Assembly: GCA_947650365.1 (NCBI GenBank)
Contig: OX393550.1
Coordinates: forward strand, 102,388,343 to 102,452,342
Source: Chamaelirium japonicum
Taxonomy: Eukaryota; Streptophyta; Magnoliopsida; Liliales; Melanthiaceae
Direction: 5' to 3'
DNA: 64,000 nt
Of the stretch, positions 44,745 through 55,855 are shown in pieces; positions within the stretch are counted from its first letter, which is position 1, and every line of letters starts with the position of its first letter. The position numbers were made by a program, and so were the translations under genes. The notes beneath the pieces are model-generated. The model made no database searches, was not told where the DNA came from, and was given only the letters and a program-made list of their open reading frames with translations.

Positions 44745-46706
44745 TGTTGTGATTTTAAATTGTTATACCGCAAGTGCACGGCGTCTATCTGATAGACAGT
44801 GGCAAATACGGGTCGATCCCACAGAGACTTGGATGAAAACTAATTAAAGGAAAATTAAAGCTAATTAATTTTATATCTTAGTTTAAAAAGATTGATTTTT
44901 TGTGAAATTGTTTTGTAACGGGAAATATGGAACGCAAAACTGAAAGCTAATTAAGGTTACGGTTGTAATCTATATGGAGAGACATTCTAAGCTCTAGAAT
45001 CCGCACAAGTAGCGATCTAAACTATACTTTTATATGATTTCCAGGATTCTCACGGAGATGCGAAGTCAATCTATCTCCGTGGATGATATTCAATGGAGCA
45101 CTATTATGATCACGAATGTAGTGATCTTCCTCGCTTTAATGGAATAAGCCTGAAATACTTCTCCGTAAAATTCGGAGTAATAACAGAAGCTAACACTATG
45201 TAATGATTCTCCGTAAAACTACTCGTAATGACGAAGAATAAAACTATGAGATAAACCTCTGTAGAACTCTGATAATAACGGAGAATAAAGCTAACTTATT
45301 ACAGAAATTTTAATCAAGCATGAATGAGCAAAGATCACGTTATTTTCATTAAACGCACTAAAATATGGAAATCAAATAAGAGCATGGTTTAGATACAACT
45401 ACAAGGCTTCCTCCAGAACTTAGAGTGGTGATTTAGCCTAGCATGGCCATGTGAGCGTTGATGGCGGATGCTTCTTTGAAGATGACGAACCCGGCGATGA
45501 TGGCGGCGGCTTCGAGAGCGATGGACGTGGCTCGGAGATGATGAAGAGGGTGAAGATGGCTCCGGTTCGGTCGTCTAAAGCTCCGGTGGTGATGAAGATG
45601 AAGATGGTGACTTCGGTTTGGTGGTGCCAAGCGCCCCTCCGCTCCCCTAGGTTCGTCCGTGCCCCCCTCTATATAGGATAGAGAAAGAAAAGAGAGAAGT
45701 TCGGCTGGTTTTAGAGAGAGAAAAACCAGGAGGAGAGAGGAGAGAATAAGGAAAGAGAGAGAACGTAGAGAACGGGAGAGAGGGCTGCAAGTTCGGTGTG
45801 ATCCGGTTTTGGGTTTTAGAGAGAGAGAATCAAGGAAAGAGAAAGAAAAACGGGAGGAGAGAGAGAGATACGTTCGGTGGGCGTGGTTAAGGAAAGAGAG
45901 AGAGATGGAAAGAGAATCCGAGAGAGAGGATCCCGGTTTTAAGGGCCTGCATGTGCCGATCGGACGGCTGTGATGGTTGGCTGGGTTTGATGCACTGGAT
46001 GGCTGTGATTCAGTGGGGAAGAGAGGATCCGGAGAGCTGGGCTGCTGGCCGCTGGTGCACATGCATGCATGCATGTGCATGGACAGTTGTGATATTGGGT
46101 TGGGGATAGATGGGCGGCTGGGTCTTGGTGGCATGGACGGCTGGGATTAAATGGAATGGAGAGGTGGGTGCAATAGGGTTTTGATCAGGAACTGCGGATA
46201 GAGCTTGGGTTTCTGGGTGAGATGGTGGGTTAAGTCTAGTGTCATCTGTTTTGATCGGGAAGAGTGAAAAACAAAAGAAAATAGAAGAGAGAGAAAATGT
46301 GGCAGGAAGAGGACGATGGCCATCCAGACTTCAATTCCATTATCCATTCATTTGCGCGTGTGTAGCCTTCGTTCATGTGGCGAAACCATCTACAGAGTTT
46401 TGCTCCATTGTAGCCATGTGCGTTGAAAGCAAGCTCCAATTCCCTGAAAGTACACATAAAATAACGTCCATAAGGTTCCGGGGCATTAATCGATAAAAGG
46501 ATAATTTGGATTATCAGGCGGTATAACTATCATGCATGATGTGTATGAGAGCGAACCAATATGCCTTTGGGTTCGTATGAAAGTCTACTATATCATGGTG
46601 CAAAGAAACTAATACAGTTTACGTGTAGTATGAAAGTTTTACGTAGCAAACTGATGATATATGCATAATACTAAAAGGATAATTCGTATAAATTGGCCGC
46701 TCAACA
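44745..46706 (-). repeat. Gypsy 5' LTR
   Basis: The 1962-bp LTR retains the empty SINE site near 45096. It carries GA-rich tracts (45720-45930) and an alternating CATG run (about 46055-46075). Long open frames inside it also occur in the partner LTR and are composition-driven, not genes. Confidence 0.9.
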
Positions 46707-46946
46707 TGAAGTGACCGGCATCACCTAAGCTGTGAACTAGTTCTAGGTCTATACAGAACTGGTCCACTGGGTCTCACAAGCATGGATCCTCCATGCGCCT
46801 CAGTGGCCTACTGTGTTCCCTAGGGTCCTTTTATTATATGAGTATTATCATATACCAGAGTAGTATTCTAATTAAATCAATAATCAAAGTCATCTTTATT
46901 AATGTTAATACAGAAAATCCACGCTAAGGACACACGAGCTACAACA

Positions 46947-49900
46947 ATCTCCTACTTGGCCTAGCGGGGAACAACAATCTTAACTCCCATGGCATCCACG
47001 TGCTTCTTAAAAGCCTTGGTCGATAACGCCTTTGTGAAAGGGTCCGCCATGTTATCTGCAGACGCCACCTGAGTCACTGCAACCTCCCCTCGCTTCTGCA
47101 AGTCCCGGATAATGTAGTATTTCCGCTCGATATGCTTGCTCTTCTGGTGATATCTTGGCTCCTTGGATTGTGCTACCGCTCCACTATTGTCACAGTAAAG
47201 GACAATAGGATCTTGAGCTCCTGGTATGCATCCTAAGTCCGTGAGGAACTTCTTGAGCCACATCGCCTCCTTAGCTGCTTCGCACGTCGCAACGTACTCA
47301 GCCTCTGTCGTCGAATCCGCGATGCATCCCTGCTTCACGCTCCTCCAACTGACAGCTCCTCCTCCTAATGAAAATACAAACCCTGACCTCGATCTCCTGG
47401 ATTCCGGATCTGTCACAAAGTCAGAATCCGTATATCCAATCGGCATCAGTTCCTGTGAAGAATAAACTAACTCATAATCTCTCGTCCTACGGAGATACTT
47501 GAGTATACTTTTCACAGCAGTCCAGTGCCCTGGACCCGGATTTGACTGATACCTACCCATCATGCCTACTGTATAGCATATATCTGGTCTCGTGCACTGC
47601 ATGGCATACATCAGACTCCCTACAGCCGAAGCATAAGGTATCTTTTGCATTTCTGCCCTCTTTTCAGGAGTCTTAGGACCCTGATCCTTGGACAATTTCA
47701 TTCCATGTCTGAATGGAACCAGTCCCTTCTTGGAGTTGTGCATACTGAATCTGACCAAGATAGTATCTATATAGACTGACTGTGACAGCGAGAGAGTCTT
47801 GTTCTGGCGATCTTGAGTTACCTTGATCTCCAGAATATAACTCGCTTCACCTAGGTCTTTCATGTCAAATTAAGAGGATAACCACACCTTCACTGTAGAC
47901 AACGTTCCAATATCGTTTCCGATGAGTAGGATATCATCTACGTAAAGCACTAGAAAAACTATTGCAGTCTTATCGCTTCTTCTATAAACACATGGTTCAT
48001 CTACGTTCTGCTCAAATCCATAAGACTGGATAGCCTGATCAAAATGCATGTTCCAACTTTTGGATGCTTGCTTCAGTCCATAAATGGACCTTTGCAACTT
48101 GCACACCAGACTTTCCTGACCTTTTGCGACAAAGCCTGGAGGCTGAGACATGTAGATGTCTTCTTCCAAATCCCCGTTGAGGAATACGGTCTTGACGTCC
48201 ATTTGCCAGATCTCCCAATCATAATGGGCTGCAATGGACAAGAGGATCCGGATAAACTTAAGCGTAGCCACTAGCGAAAAGGTTTCGTCATAGTCGATCC
48301 CTTCTCGCTGGGTATAACCCTTAGCGACTAGTCTAGCTTTGTAAGTCTCAACGGTACCATCTGGACCTCTTTTCCTTTTGTACACCTACTTACACCCAAC
48401 ATGTTTAATGTTGTGAGGTGGTGTTACAAGTGTCCAGACCGAATTTTGGGACATCGATGTCAGTTCTGCCTCCATGGCTTCCTGCCATACTGCATGGTCA
48501 GAGGATACCATCGCTTCGTCATAGTTCAGAGGATCATCATCCTGAAACTCTGGATTTACCATAAAGGTTTCTCCAATGTATCTATCAGGAGCACTTGTGG
48601 TCCTCCCACTGCGACGAGCCTGCGGTGATTCCATAGGAGTCGATTCTACAGTATCGTTTATCTTAGTGGTATCGGCTCCCACTATATTTTCTATCTGCGT
48701 ACTCCCATCAGTACCAAGCAATTCTTCAAGAACTACTTTACTGGTGGGCTTATGGTCTATTAAATAATCCTGCTCCAGGAATACGACGTTCATCGAGACG
48801 ACAACCTTTCTATTCTCAGGATCATAAAATAAACCACCCTTTGTCCCTTTTGGATACCCAATGAACAGACATACCTTAGTTTTTGACTCCATCTTATCTC
48901 GCTTGTCCTTCCGCACATGTGCTGGACAACCCTAAATCCTAAAGTGTTGTAGGCTTGGCTTTCGCTTCAACCACAACTCCCAAGGAGTTAGGGGTACTGA
49001 CTTTGATGGAACAAAGTTCAAAGTATATGCTGCCGTCTCTAGGGCATATCCCCAAAAACTAGGTGGCAATGTTGCATAACTCATCATAGTCCGAACCATG
49101 TCTAACAAAGTTCGGTTTCTCCTCTCAGATACACCATTTTGTTGTGGTGTCCCTGATGCAGTCAACTGGGATATGATCCCATGCTCACGCAGGTACCCAA
49201 TAAATTCATCCGATAGGTATTCGTCTTCTCGATCCGATCGAAGAGACTTGATACTTTTGCCCGTCTGCTTTTCTGCTTCAGCTCTGAACTCCTTGAAATT
49301 ATCAAAGGATTCAGACTTTCGCCGCATTAGGTATATGTATCCAAACCTCAAGTGATCATCCGTGAAGGTAATGAAATACTCGAAGCCTCCTATGGCACAG
49401 ACACTTATGGGCCCACATACATCACTGTGTACCAACTCTAATACCTCCTTAGATCTGCTACCTTTGGCTCAGAAAGATCTTTTAGTAATCTTGCCTTCCA
49501 GGCAAGACTCACACGTCGGTAGGCTTTCTGAAATATCTAGACTTAAAAGTCCTACCTTAACCAACCTGTGAATCCTGTATGAGGCTATGTGTCCAAGCCT
49601 TAGATGCCAAATGAGTGTTGGATTATCTGAGGGATTTTTCCTTTTAGATGAATTAATCACACAAGCTTCAGTTATATTATTCTGCTTATGATTGGAGTTA
49701 ATTACATAGAGACCATTCTGTATCTTTCCCTTACAAACAAAGGAACCATTCAATTTAATTGACACACCAGAAGCATCAAATAAAACTGAAAAACCTTCAT
49801 TATTCAATAAGAAAACATAAATTAAGTTTCGTCTCAAGGACGGTACATAAAGTATGTCTCTAAGTAATAAACTTCTTCCATCAAGAAACTGCAAGACGAC

Positions 49901-50930
49901 ATCTCCAACTGCTTAAGCCTCTGCCACGGCCTCAGTTCCCATGCTTAGGATTATCTCCCCATCACCCAGTTTTCTTGTCTCCTTGAACCCCTGCAAATTA
50001 TTGCAAGCATGGTTAGTGGAACCAGAATCCACAATCAATGAAACTGGAGAACAACTGGATGCCACAAGGGATTCCACTATGTGGATTTGAGATATACCTG
50101 TCTTAGCCTTTTTGGGAGCCGCGCGGCAGTCGCCCTTCCAGTGCCCCTTCTTGTCGCATCGGAAATATTTTTCTTTGGGCTTCGCCGGACCATTCTGCTT
50201 AGGAACCTACAACTGCACCTGGATCATCTTCACGGGCTTCTTAGACTTTCTTTTCTGAAACTTGTCTTTGGTTTTCAGAGAAGAATTCTGCTCCACGTTC
50301 AGTGATTGTGCTCCTACCTTTATCCCGTCCTCTGCCGCCTGGAGCGCCGCTAGGAGCTCTACGTTAGACATCTCCAATCGGTTAAGGTTGAAGTTGGTAA
50401 CGAAGCCCTCAAACGCTCCTAACAGAGACGCAAGGAAAATGTCAGTCTGGATCTCTTTATCCAAGATGACATCGAAGGAACCAAGCTCATTCATATAGCC
50501 AAACAATTTCAGTATATGATCCCGAACTAAAGTCCCCTCTGCCATCTTCGTGGACACCAATTTCTTGATGGTCAGGTAACGAGTTACCCGACTATGACCC
50601 TCGAATATTTCCTTTAGGTAGAGCATCATGTCTGAAACAAAGGACATATCTTCGACTTGCTTCTGAAGGACGGTCTGCAAGGATGCCACTATGTAGCACT
50701 TGCACATCTCATCAGCATCTAGCCAGTCTTTCCATTCCTTCAACTGGGCCTCAGTTGCACTTGGTCCCGGCATGGCCGGTTGAGGGTTACTTAGGGCAAT
50801 TGTGTGTTTGCCAACCCTTAGGACGAGCATCAGGTTACGCTTCCAGTCCTCGTAGTTTGGTCCCGTAAGTTTGTTATCATTAAGTATGGAGGCAAGGGGG
50901 TCGAGCTTGGTCATGATTTCTGTAAACAAT
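46947..50930 (-). mobile_element. Copia coding interior: gag, protease/integrase, RT, RNase H
   Basis: Reading from 50.93 kb leftward on the minus strand: gag (about 50.2-50.9 kb, LTGPNYEDWKRNLMLVLR), a CCHC knuckle near 50.1 kb, and GAG-pre-integrase (about 49.5-49.9 kb, LIWHLRLGHIASYRIHRLVK). Then come the integrase core (about 48.9-49.4 kb, HSDVCGPISV, TPQQNGVSERRNRTLLDMVR), reverse transcriptase RVT_2 (about 47.9-48.4 kb, [29 protein letters not shown]) and RNase H (about 47.0-47.9 kb, GYTDSDFVTDPESRRS, NMADPFTKAL). Protease to integrase to RT order defines Copia. An Angela/TAR-type lineage is possible given the 1.95-kb LTRs. About five breaks; dead. Confidence 0.9.
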
Positions 50931-52744
50931 GGTTTAAAGCAATAGTTAGGGTCTACTACAATCTATTTCATGGAATTTAGAAATAGATAATGTCTACTCA
51001 AGCCGCTATGTCTTCACTACCTCAAGTGGAGACATCCAGGAATCTAAATTCCCTGGGCTCGAGCACTGAGACTATCGGCCTTGAATTGGAGACAGCATCT
51101 CGGTGAGAGCATGCAACCGCTTCTGCCAACGGGGTTTTTACGACCCAGTCTTCATCAGAATTATCCAAGGTAAACTGAAAGACCTCCCAGTCTTCTTTTG
51201 GCCAGCTTTATGTAACCCGCGTGCGCAGCAACAGCGGCTTCACACAAGCTTTCGGATGCTTCCCACAAATCTAGGTGGTGTCGGCAGGGGGGTTCATAGG
51301 CTCCCGCGGTGCAGGAAAAAACCGTCACCTACTGCCACCGGCATCCTCCATGTCCCGAAGGAAACCACTAGGCGAACCAGCATGGAAGGAAACACAGCTC
51401 TCACCCGGTAGGAATATCGAACTGCGTACCTCCCACCCAGACCCTTAGCCGGTTGATTGTGGAGGCCAGGGGCTCCCCTTTGGAGGGAACCTTTTACGCA
51501 TCCCTTCTTTATGAAGTTTTATGCATATCTAGATAGGTCACGACCTCTTAGACTTAGACCCTGGTCTACCGTGCTCCCACTAGGATTACAAACCCTCCCT
51601 CAAAGCATTAGTATCCTCAAAAAATATCATAGTCCCTACCTTGAATACTTAGCTTTCGTCTTTCTTGCAGGGATCACATTACATAGATTCCAAGGATCCC
51701 GATACTTCACTAGTTTGCCTATAATCCTAAGATCTGGAGCCTAGCCTAAGGTCAACGTGGAAAATACTCCCACTACGATGACGCCTCGTTCACAATTTGA
51801 TGCCTGATGTTATAGTAGACCTTATCTCATTACAGGTTTCGATGCTAGCCAAATAGGGACATCCAACAACATTCGCCGGACCTAATGGTGGCATAACCAA
51901 ATCATGATGAGTTTATACTACCATCAAACGTCATCTAGAAACGGGTATCACACAGTGAAATCCTAACCTAACTTGGTCGCTAGGACCACGTGGGGAAAGG
52001 GCATCCCACTAGGGTTATCATACTTCTTATGGAGATATTAGTTAATTATCTCTAAACAAATCTAACATTGCGTCTATCTCGGTGCACAGTACTTGGCTAC
52101 CTGAACTACCACGAGGGCGGTTACCACCTTTCCTTTTAGCTAGCCACCGGATTCGCACGTGTTAGAACCATTTAGAGACACAGATGAATCCATAAGCTTA
52201 GTACTAACCCTAAGCCTGATCTAGAGACAAACTCACAAGCAAGATAATAAAATTATCATCGGGGTTCTCTAAACAATAAGTAAAGAGAATCAACAGAAAA
52301 ACATCCAAACTGAATCAAGTCTAGGGTCCGACCCCTGAGCCTGAATAGCACAGCCAAGATATCCTGCTCTTCCGTTCTGCACGATCTCTGACGACGATCC
52401 CCATCATCGCCAACGTGCACGCTATCGACGGGTCTTTGCACGCCATGGTACCACTTGCTCGAACCATGGATGAAGCATCATCTCCTTCTTCCTGTGACCG
52501 AAAAACAAACACGCTCCAAACAAGTGCTCGTTCGTGTACAATTTTGCTAGAAAGAAAAGATGACAATCCTAAAAACATGATCAGGGAACCGAGGATGGTC
52601 AACCCCCACCCTCGCCCATCTAGAGCCTTAAAATCCACAGACACAATAATAATCAATGCAAAATTAAATCCGGGGTCCGACCCCCGGATGCATGCAATCA
52701 CAGATTACTATTCAGCACGGCACCTGCAAAAAGACGATACATAG
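50931..52744 (-). other. Copia leader region
   Basis: Non-coding leader lies between gag and the 5' LTR of the Copia element. Its LTR-proximal part (about 52320-52740) matches the leader of the plus-strand fragment at 3050-3524. Short open frames have no recognisable product. Confidence 0.7.
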
Positions 52745-54363
52745 TACAATCACCAAGCCGACGGAGGAATCCGTTGCGAAGACGATGGCTAGCCGCGAGA
52801 TCTCCTCCTTCTCTTTCTCTCTTCTTCCTTCTCCTTACTTTCTCTTCCTTCTCCCTTCTTCTTCCTCTCTTTTCCTTGGCCGAAACCACAAAGGAGGAGC
52901 TAAAGGGGGGGTTCGGATTTTCTAGAGGAGATGGAGCTTATGGCCGGCCCCTCCCTCTCTCTATTCCCTTATAGGGCTAGTCTTCCAAAGCCTCAAGGAA
53001 GCTTGGGACGGCCCCTAGATGGATAGGGATAAGGGAGGGCGGTTTTTAGGGATTCCGGGTGTCTATCGTGAAGCCCGGACAAAAACGCCCTTCGCGAAAA
53101 GCGAAAAACTGAAAGAGAGACTAAGTGATGTGCGCTACTCGGAATCGAGTTCCGTCAGCGCCTATGAGCTCCTGGAATTATTCCGCTCACTCTAAGATCT
53201 ATATTCAATGTGTTCTGAGCCATATTTTAGTATTTACCAAAATACCCCTACGACCCGTAACATATATGAATTAGGTTCTTAGGCTCCGGTCTTATGCTCC
53301 ATCGCGCTACTTCGTATCCAACGTATCTATACAGGTCAGGGAACAATTCCTATAGCAACGACATGGTGGAACCTTCAGGGTTCGGGATCTCTAGCTCCAA
53401 CCGGATCCCTGATTAACTGTTCCGGTGACACACCGAAAGTTCCGTTAATCAGCCCTAATCCGATTAACCCGCGTACCACCCAGAGTGCGACGCGAGTTGA
53501 ACTCTAGTGATCCTAAACTTATGTTACTCCCTCGTAACCATGTTCTCTACTATACTCCGACAATCCTCAGTTCCTCCTATTATTGGTGCCATGATACGAC
53601 TCGGGCGGTGGGGAGCACCGTCAGATCCCGATCGATCATCTGACTAGGGTTTGATGACTTGTCATCTATAACACCACACACCTTCCGGTGCTATGCCTAG
53701 CATCCGGAACGTCGTCAGTCATACTGACAACCACCAAGCCTGGGTTAACTGTGTGGACATATAGACTCATCAAAACGCACCCATCAAACACTGGATGTCG
53801 GATAACCTGTAGGGATTACATGTCACTCAAGCGTCAGCTGGGTAACCCAACGTACCGTGGTATTGGACTATGGAAGGTCCGCACACGTTGGCACATCAAA
53901 GCACCACACAACTGGTTGGCCCAGTGTATATAGTCCTCAAGGTTAAGGACAGATTATCTATAGTAGTAAGACGGTTTCTGCACCAGTGTCTGAATCACTG
54001 AACTGTGCACCATCTTGGTTCCTGTTCAACACGATCATCGTGCTTGGTCAGGTGAATGGGAATCCCACGTTCCCGTGGTGGAGACTTCACCACATCATCT
54101 ACCTGCTAACAGCTTGTTCTCGGTGAAGCGACCGGCATCACCTAAGCTGTGAACTAGTTCTAGGTCTACACAGAACTGGTCCACTAGGTCTCCCAAGCAT
54201 GGATCCTCCATGCGCCTCAGTGGCCTACTGTGTTCCCTAGGGTCCTTTTATTATATGAGTATTATCATATACCAGAGTAGTATTCTAATTAAAGCAATAA
54301 CCAAAGTCATCTTTATTAATGTTAATACAGAAAATCCACGCTAAGGACACATGAGCTACAACA
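52745..54363 (-). repeat. Copia 5' LTR
   Basis: The LTR starts on the minus strand at 54363 with TGTTGTAGCTCATG and is about 98% similar to the LTR at 1046 over the first 200 bp. The inner border is approximate. Confidence 0.8.
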
Positions 54364-55555
54364 GATGTTACAAAATACCAACAATTACTTAATGACTAGC
54401 TATTAAACCGCTTAAAGCTAAGCCATTTGTATGGGAGGCTTTACATGCTTTGAATGGTGCTTAATATCCTTGTTATGTCTCTTCATCTATAAATAGAGTA
54501 TAGTGGGGAGAAACACAGAGTACAAGAAAAATTTATCTTCTCTTCTTTCTCCATATTATGAGCTTTTGTTTTGAGGCTTTCAACATTTTCATTCTAGTAG
54601 TTGCTATGTTCTTGAAAGGAAGATTGGGCTCGTATGTCTTTCTTGAAGACGTACCGACAAGAAGGATGGTGGATACCACCGGGGTCGTCGTATCTCTAGG
54701 AGCGCTTGCTGGGAGTTCCGTACGTGAAGGACAATTAATTTCTTAGGAAAACATCTAGCGCGCTTCGATCCCGGACCACTTCTTTCTCTTTTCCCTTGTT
54801 AATTTTATTTGTATATATATATTTATGTATTTACTTGCAACAATAGTTTTAGATCTGAAAATAGATATCATAAAAACCCTAGTTTTAAAGAAAAATATCC
54901 AACAATTTAAGAACGTAATTATAAATATGACTTGTTATTAATTTTTCTAAAACTAATTTGTTGTGTGATTGTGAGGAACATCCATTATTGAAGCCGTCGA
55001 ATGTTTGTCGGGAACTCGATTCCAAGTCCCACGTTATGGTCTAAAGACTTTCTAAGGGTCAAGGTATTTTACTGTCCAGGTTCGCTGTATTTAACCGTAG
55101 TGACTTAATATAGTTCGGCTTACATGGTCATAGGTTTTGGTTCACCAAATCAGGACCTGTCCACTGCTTTACTCAATTGAGCCATACTATTATTTTGGGT
55201 ACAAACCAGATATTTAAATGGTCTTGGTAAAACAAGTCCCTAAGGACCATAATCCAAATGGGGGATTAGGATGTCTGGATTACTGGACAGGTTAGTTAGG
55301 CTCAATTCGGTGTGAGGTGGTGCACACCACGCTGCACTTAAGCAAAACATACCACCAAGCCAATAGCCCTTTGTTTATGTATAGATCCTAGGGGTAATAT
55401 GGTAATCCAATAAGAAGGTTGGATTTTAATTTAAGGCTAAGATGTATAAGGTCCCTGAAAAAGAGATCGGTTTAGCCTAATGATATACAAGAGATTAGTT
55501 TAGCTTAAGGCCCTTGCCTTTTGATGATAAACCTGACACTAACCCCCCTCCCTCC

Positions 55556-55610
<55 letters not shown>

Positions 55611-55855
55611 GGCGGCCTCGCAACCCCGGTGGCTCGACCTCCCGACCCCGGCGACCACCCGACTTTGGCGAGCTCGACCTCCGGCGGCAGCGGGCTCGAC
55701 CTCCCGACCCCGACAAGCTCGACCTCGGGCGGCGGCGGGGATTCAGTTAGGTCTAGGGTTTATCCCATGGCCTGTAGATTAGGTCCGGCCGGCTGGGAGG
55801 GGGGTTCGGTTAGGTCCGACGGGGCGTGCGCGCGCGGGGGGAGGGGGGGGGGTTC
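54364..55855. other. Unassigned region with an LTR-like segment and a CT microsatellite
   Basis: Positions 54366-54841 begin TGTTACAAAATACC and end ACTTGCAACA, with TATAAATAGAG at 54489. This resembles a roughly 475-bp solo LTR, but I find no target duplication. The rest is AT-rich sequence without a recognisable gene. A pure (CT)n run lies at 55563-55608. GC-rich sequence with repeated CTCGACCTCC(C/G) words follows up to the LARD-like element. Confidence 0.45.
55563..55608. repeat. (CT)n microsatellite
   Basis: A pure CT run of about 46 bp. Open frames through it are artefacts of the repeat. Confidence 0.95.

Larger units (their letters stand above)
28618..46706 (-). mobile_element. Gypsy (Tat/Athila-like) LTR retrotransposon, gag-protease only
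   Basis: LTRs at 44745-46706 (5') and 28618-30832 (3') have TGTTG/CAACA ends, and a 5-bp target duplication TGAAG flanks the whole (28613-28617 and 46707-46711). The primer-binding site beside the 5' LTR is complementary to tRNA-Asp. The only coding region seen is gag-protease (41417-44083); no reverse transcriptase or integrase is recognisable. The interior is interrupted by a younger LTR element (32585-41061) and the 3' LTR by a SINE. Without these it would be about 9.4 kb. Over about 350 bp the LTRs differ by about 1%, so it is younger than the Copia it entered. Confidence 0.9.
28371..54363 (-). mobile_element. Copia retrotransposon (minus strand) whose 3' LTR is split by a Gypsy insertion
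   Basis: The 5' LTR ends the element at 54363 (CTACAACA on the plus strand). The coding interior spans about 47.0-50.9 kb and the 3' LTR lies in two parts, 46707-46946 and 28371-28617, separated by the Gypsy element. The right 3'-LTR part and the matching 5'-LTR part differ at about 6 of 235 positions (2.6%), which makes this the oldest layer of the nest. The left border at 28370 is not a clean LTR end. The same family supplied the fragment at 1046-3524. It is a fossil with about five breaks in its coding region. Confidence 0.87.

Noticed and set aside
45433-46134. Open frame of 233 codons
   Set aside because: It lies wholly in the Gypsy 5' LTR with serine/leucine-rich low-complexity translation; the matching stretch of the partner LTR is not open over the same length.
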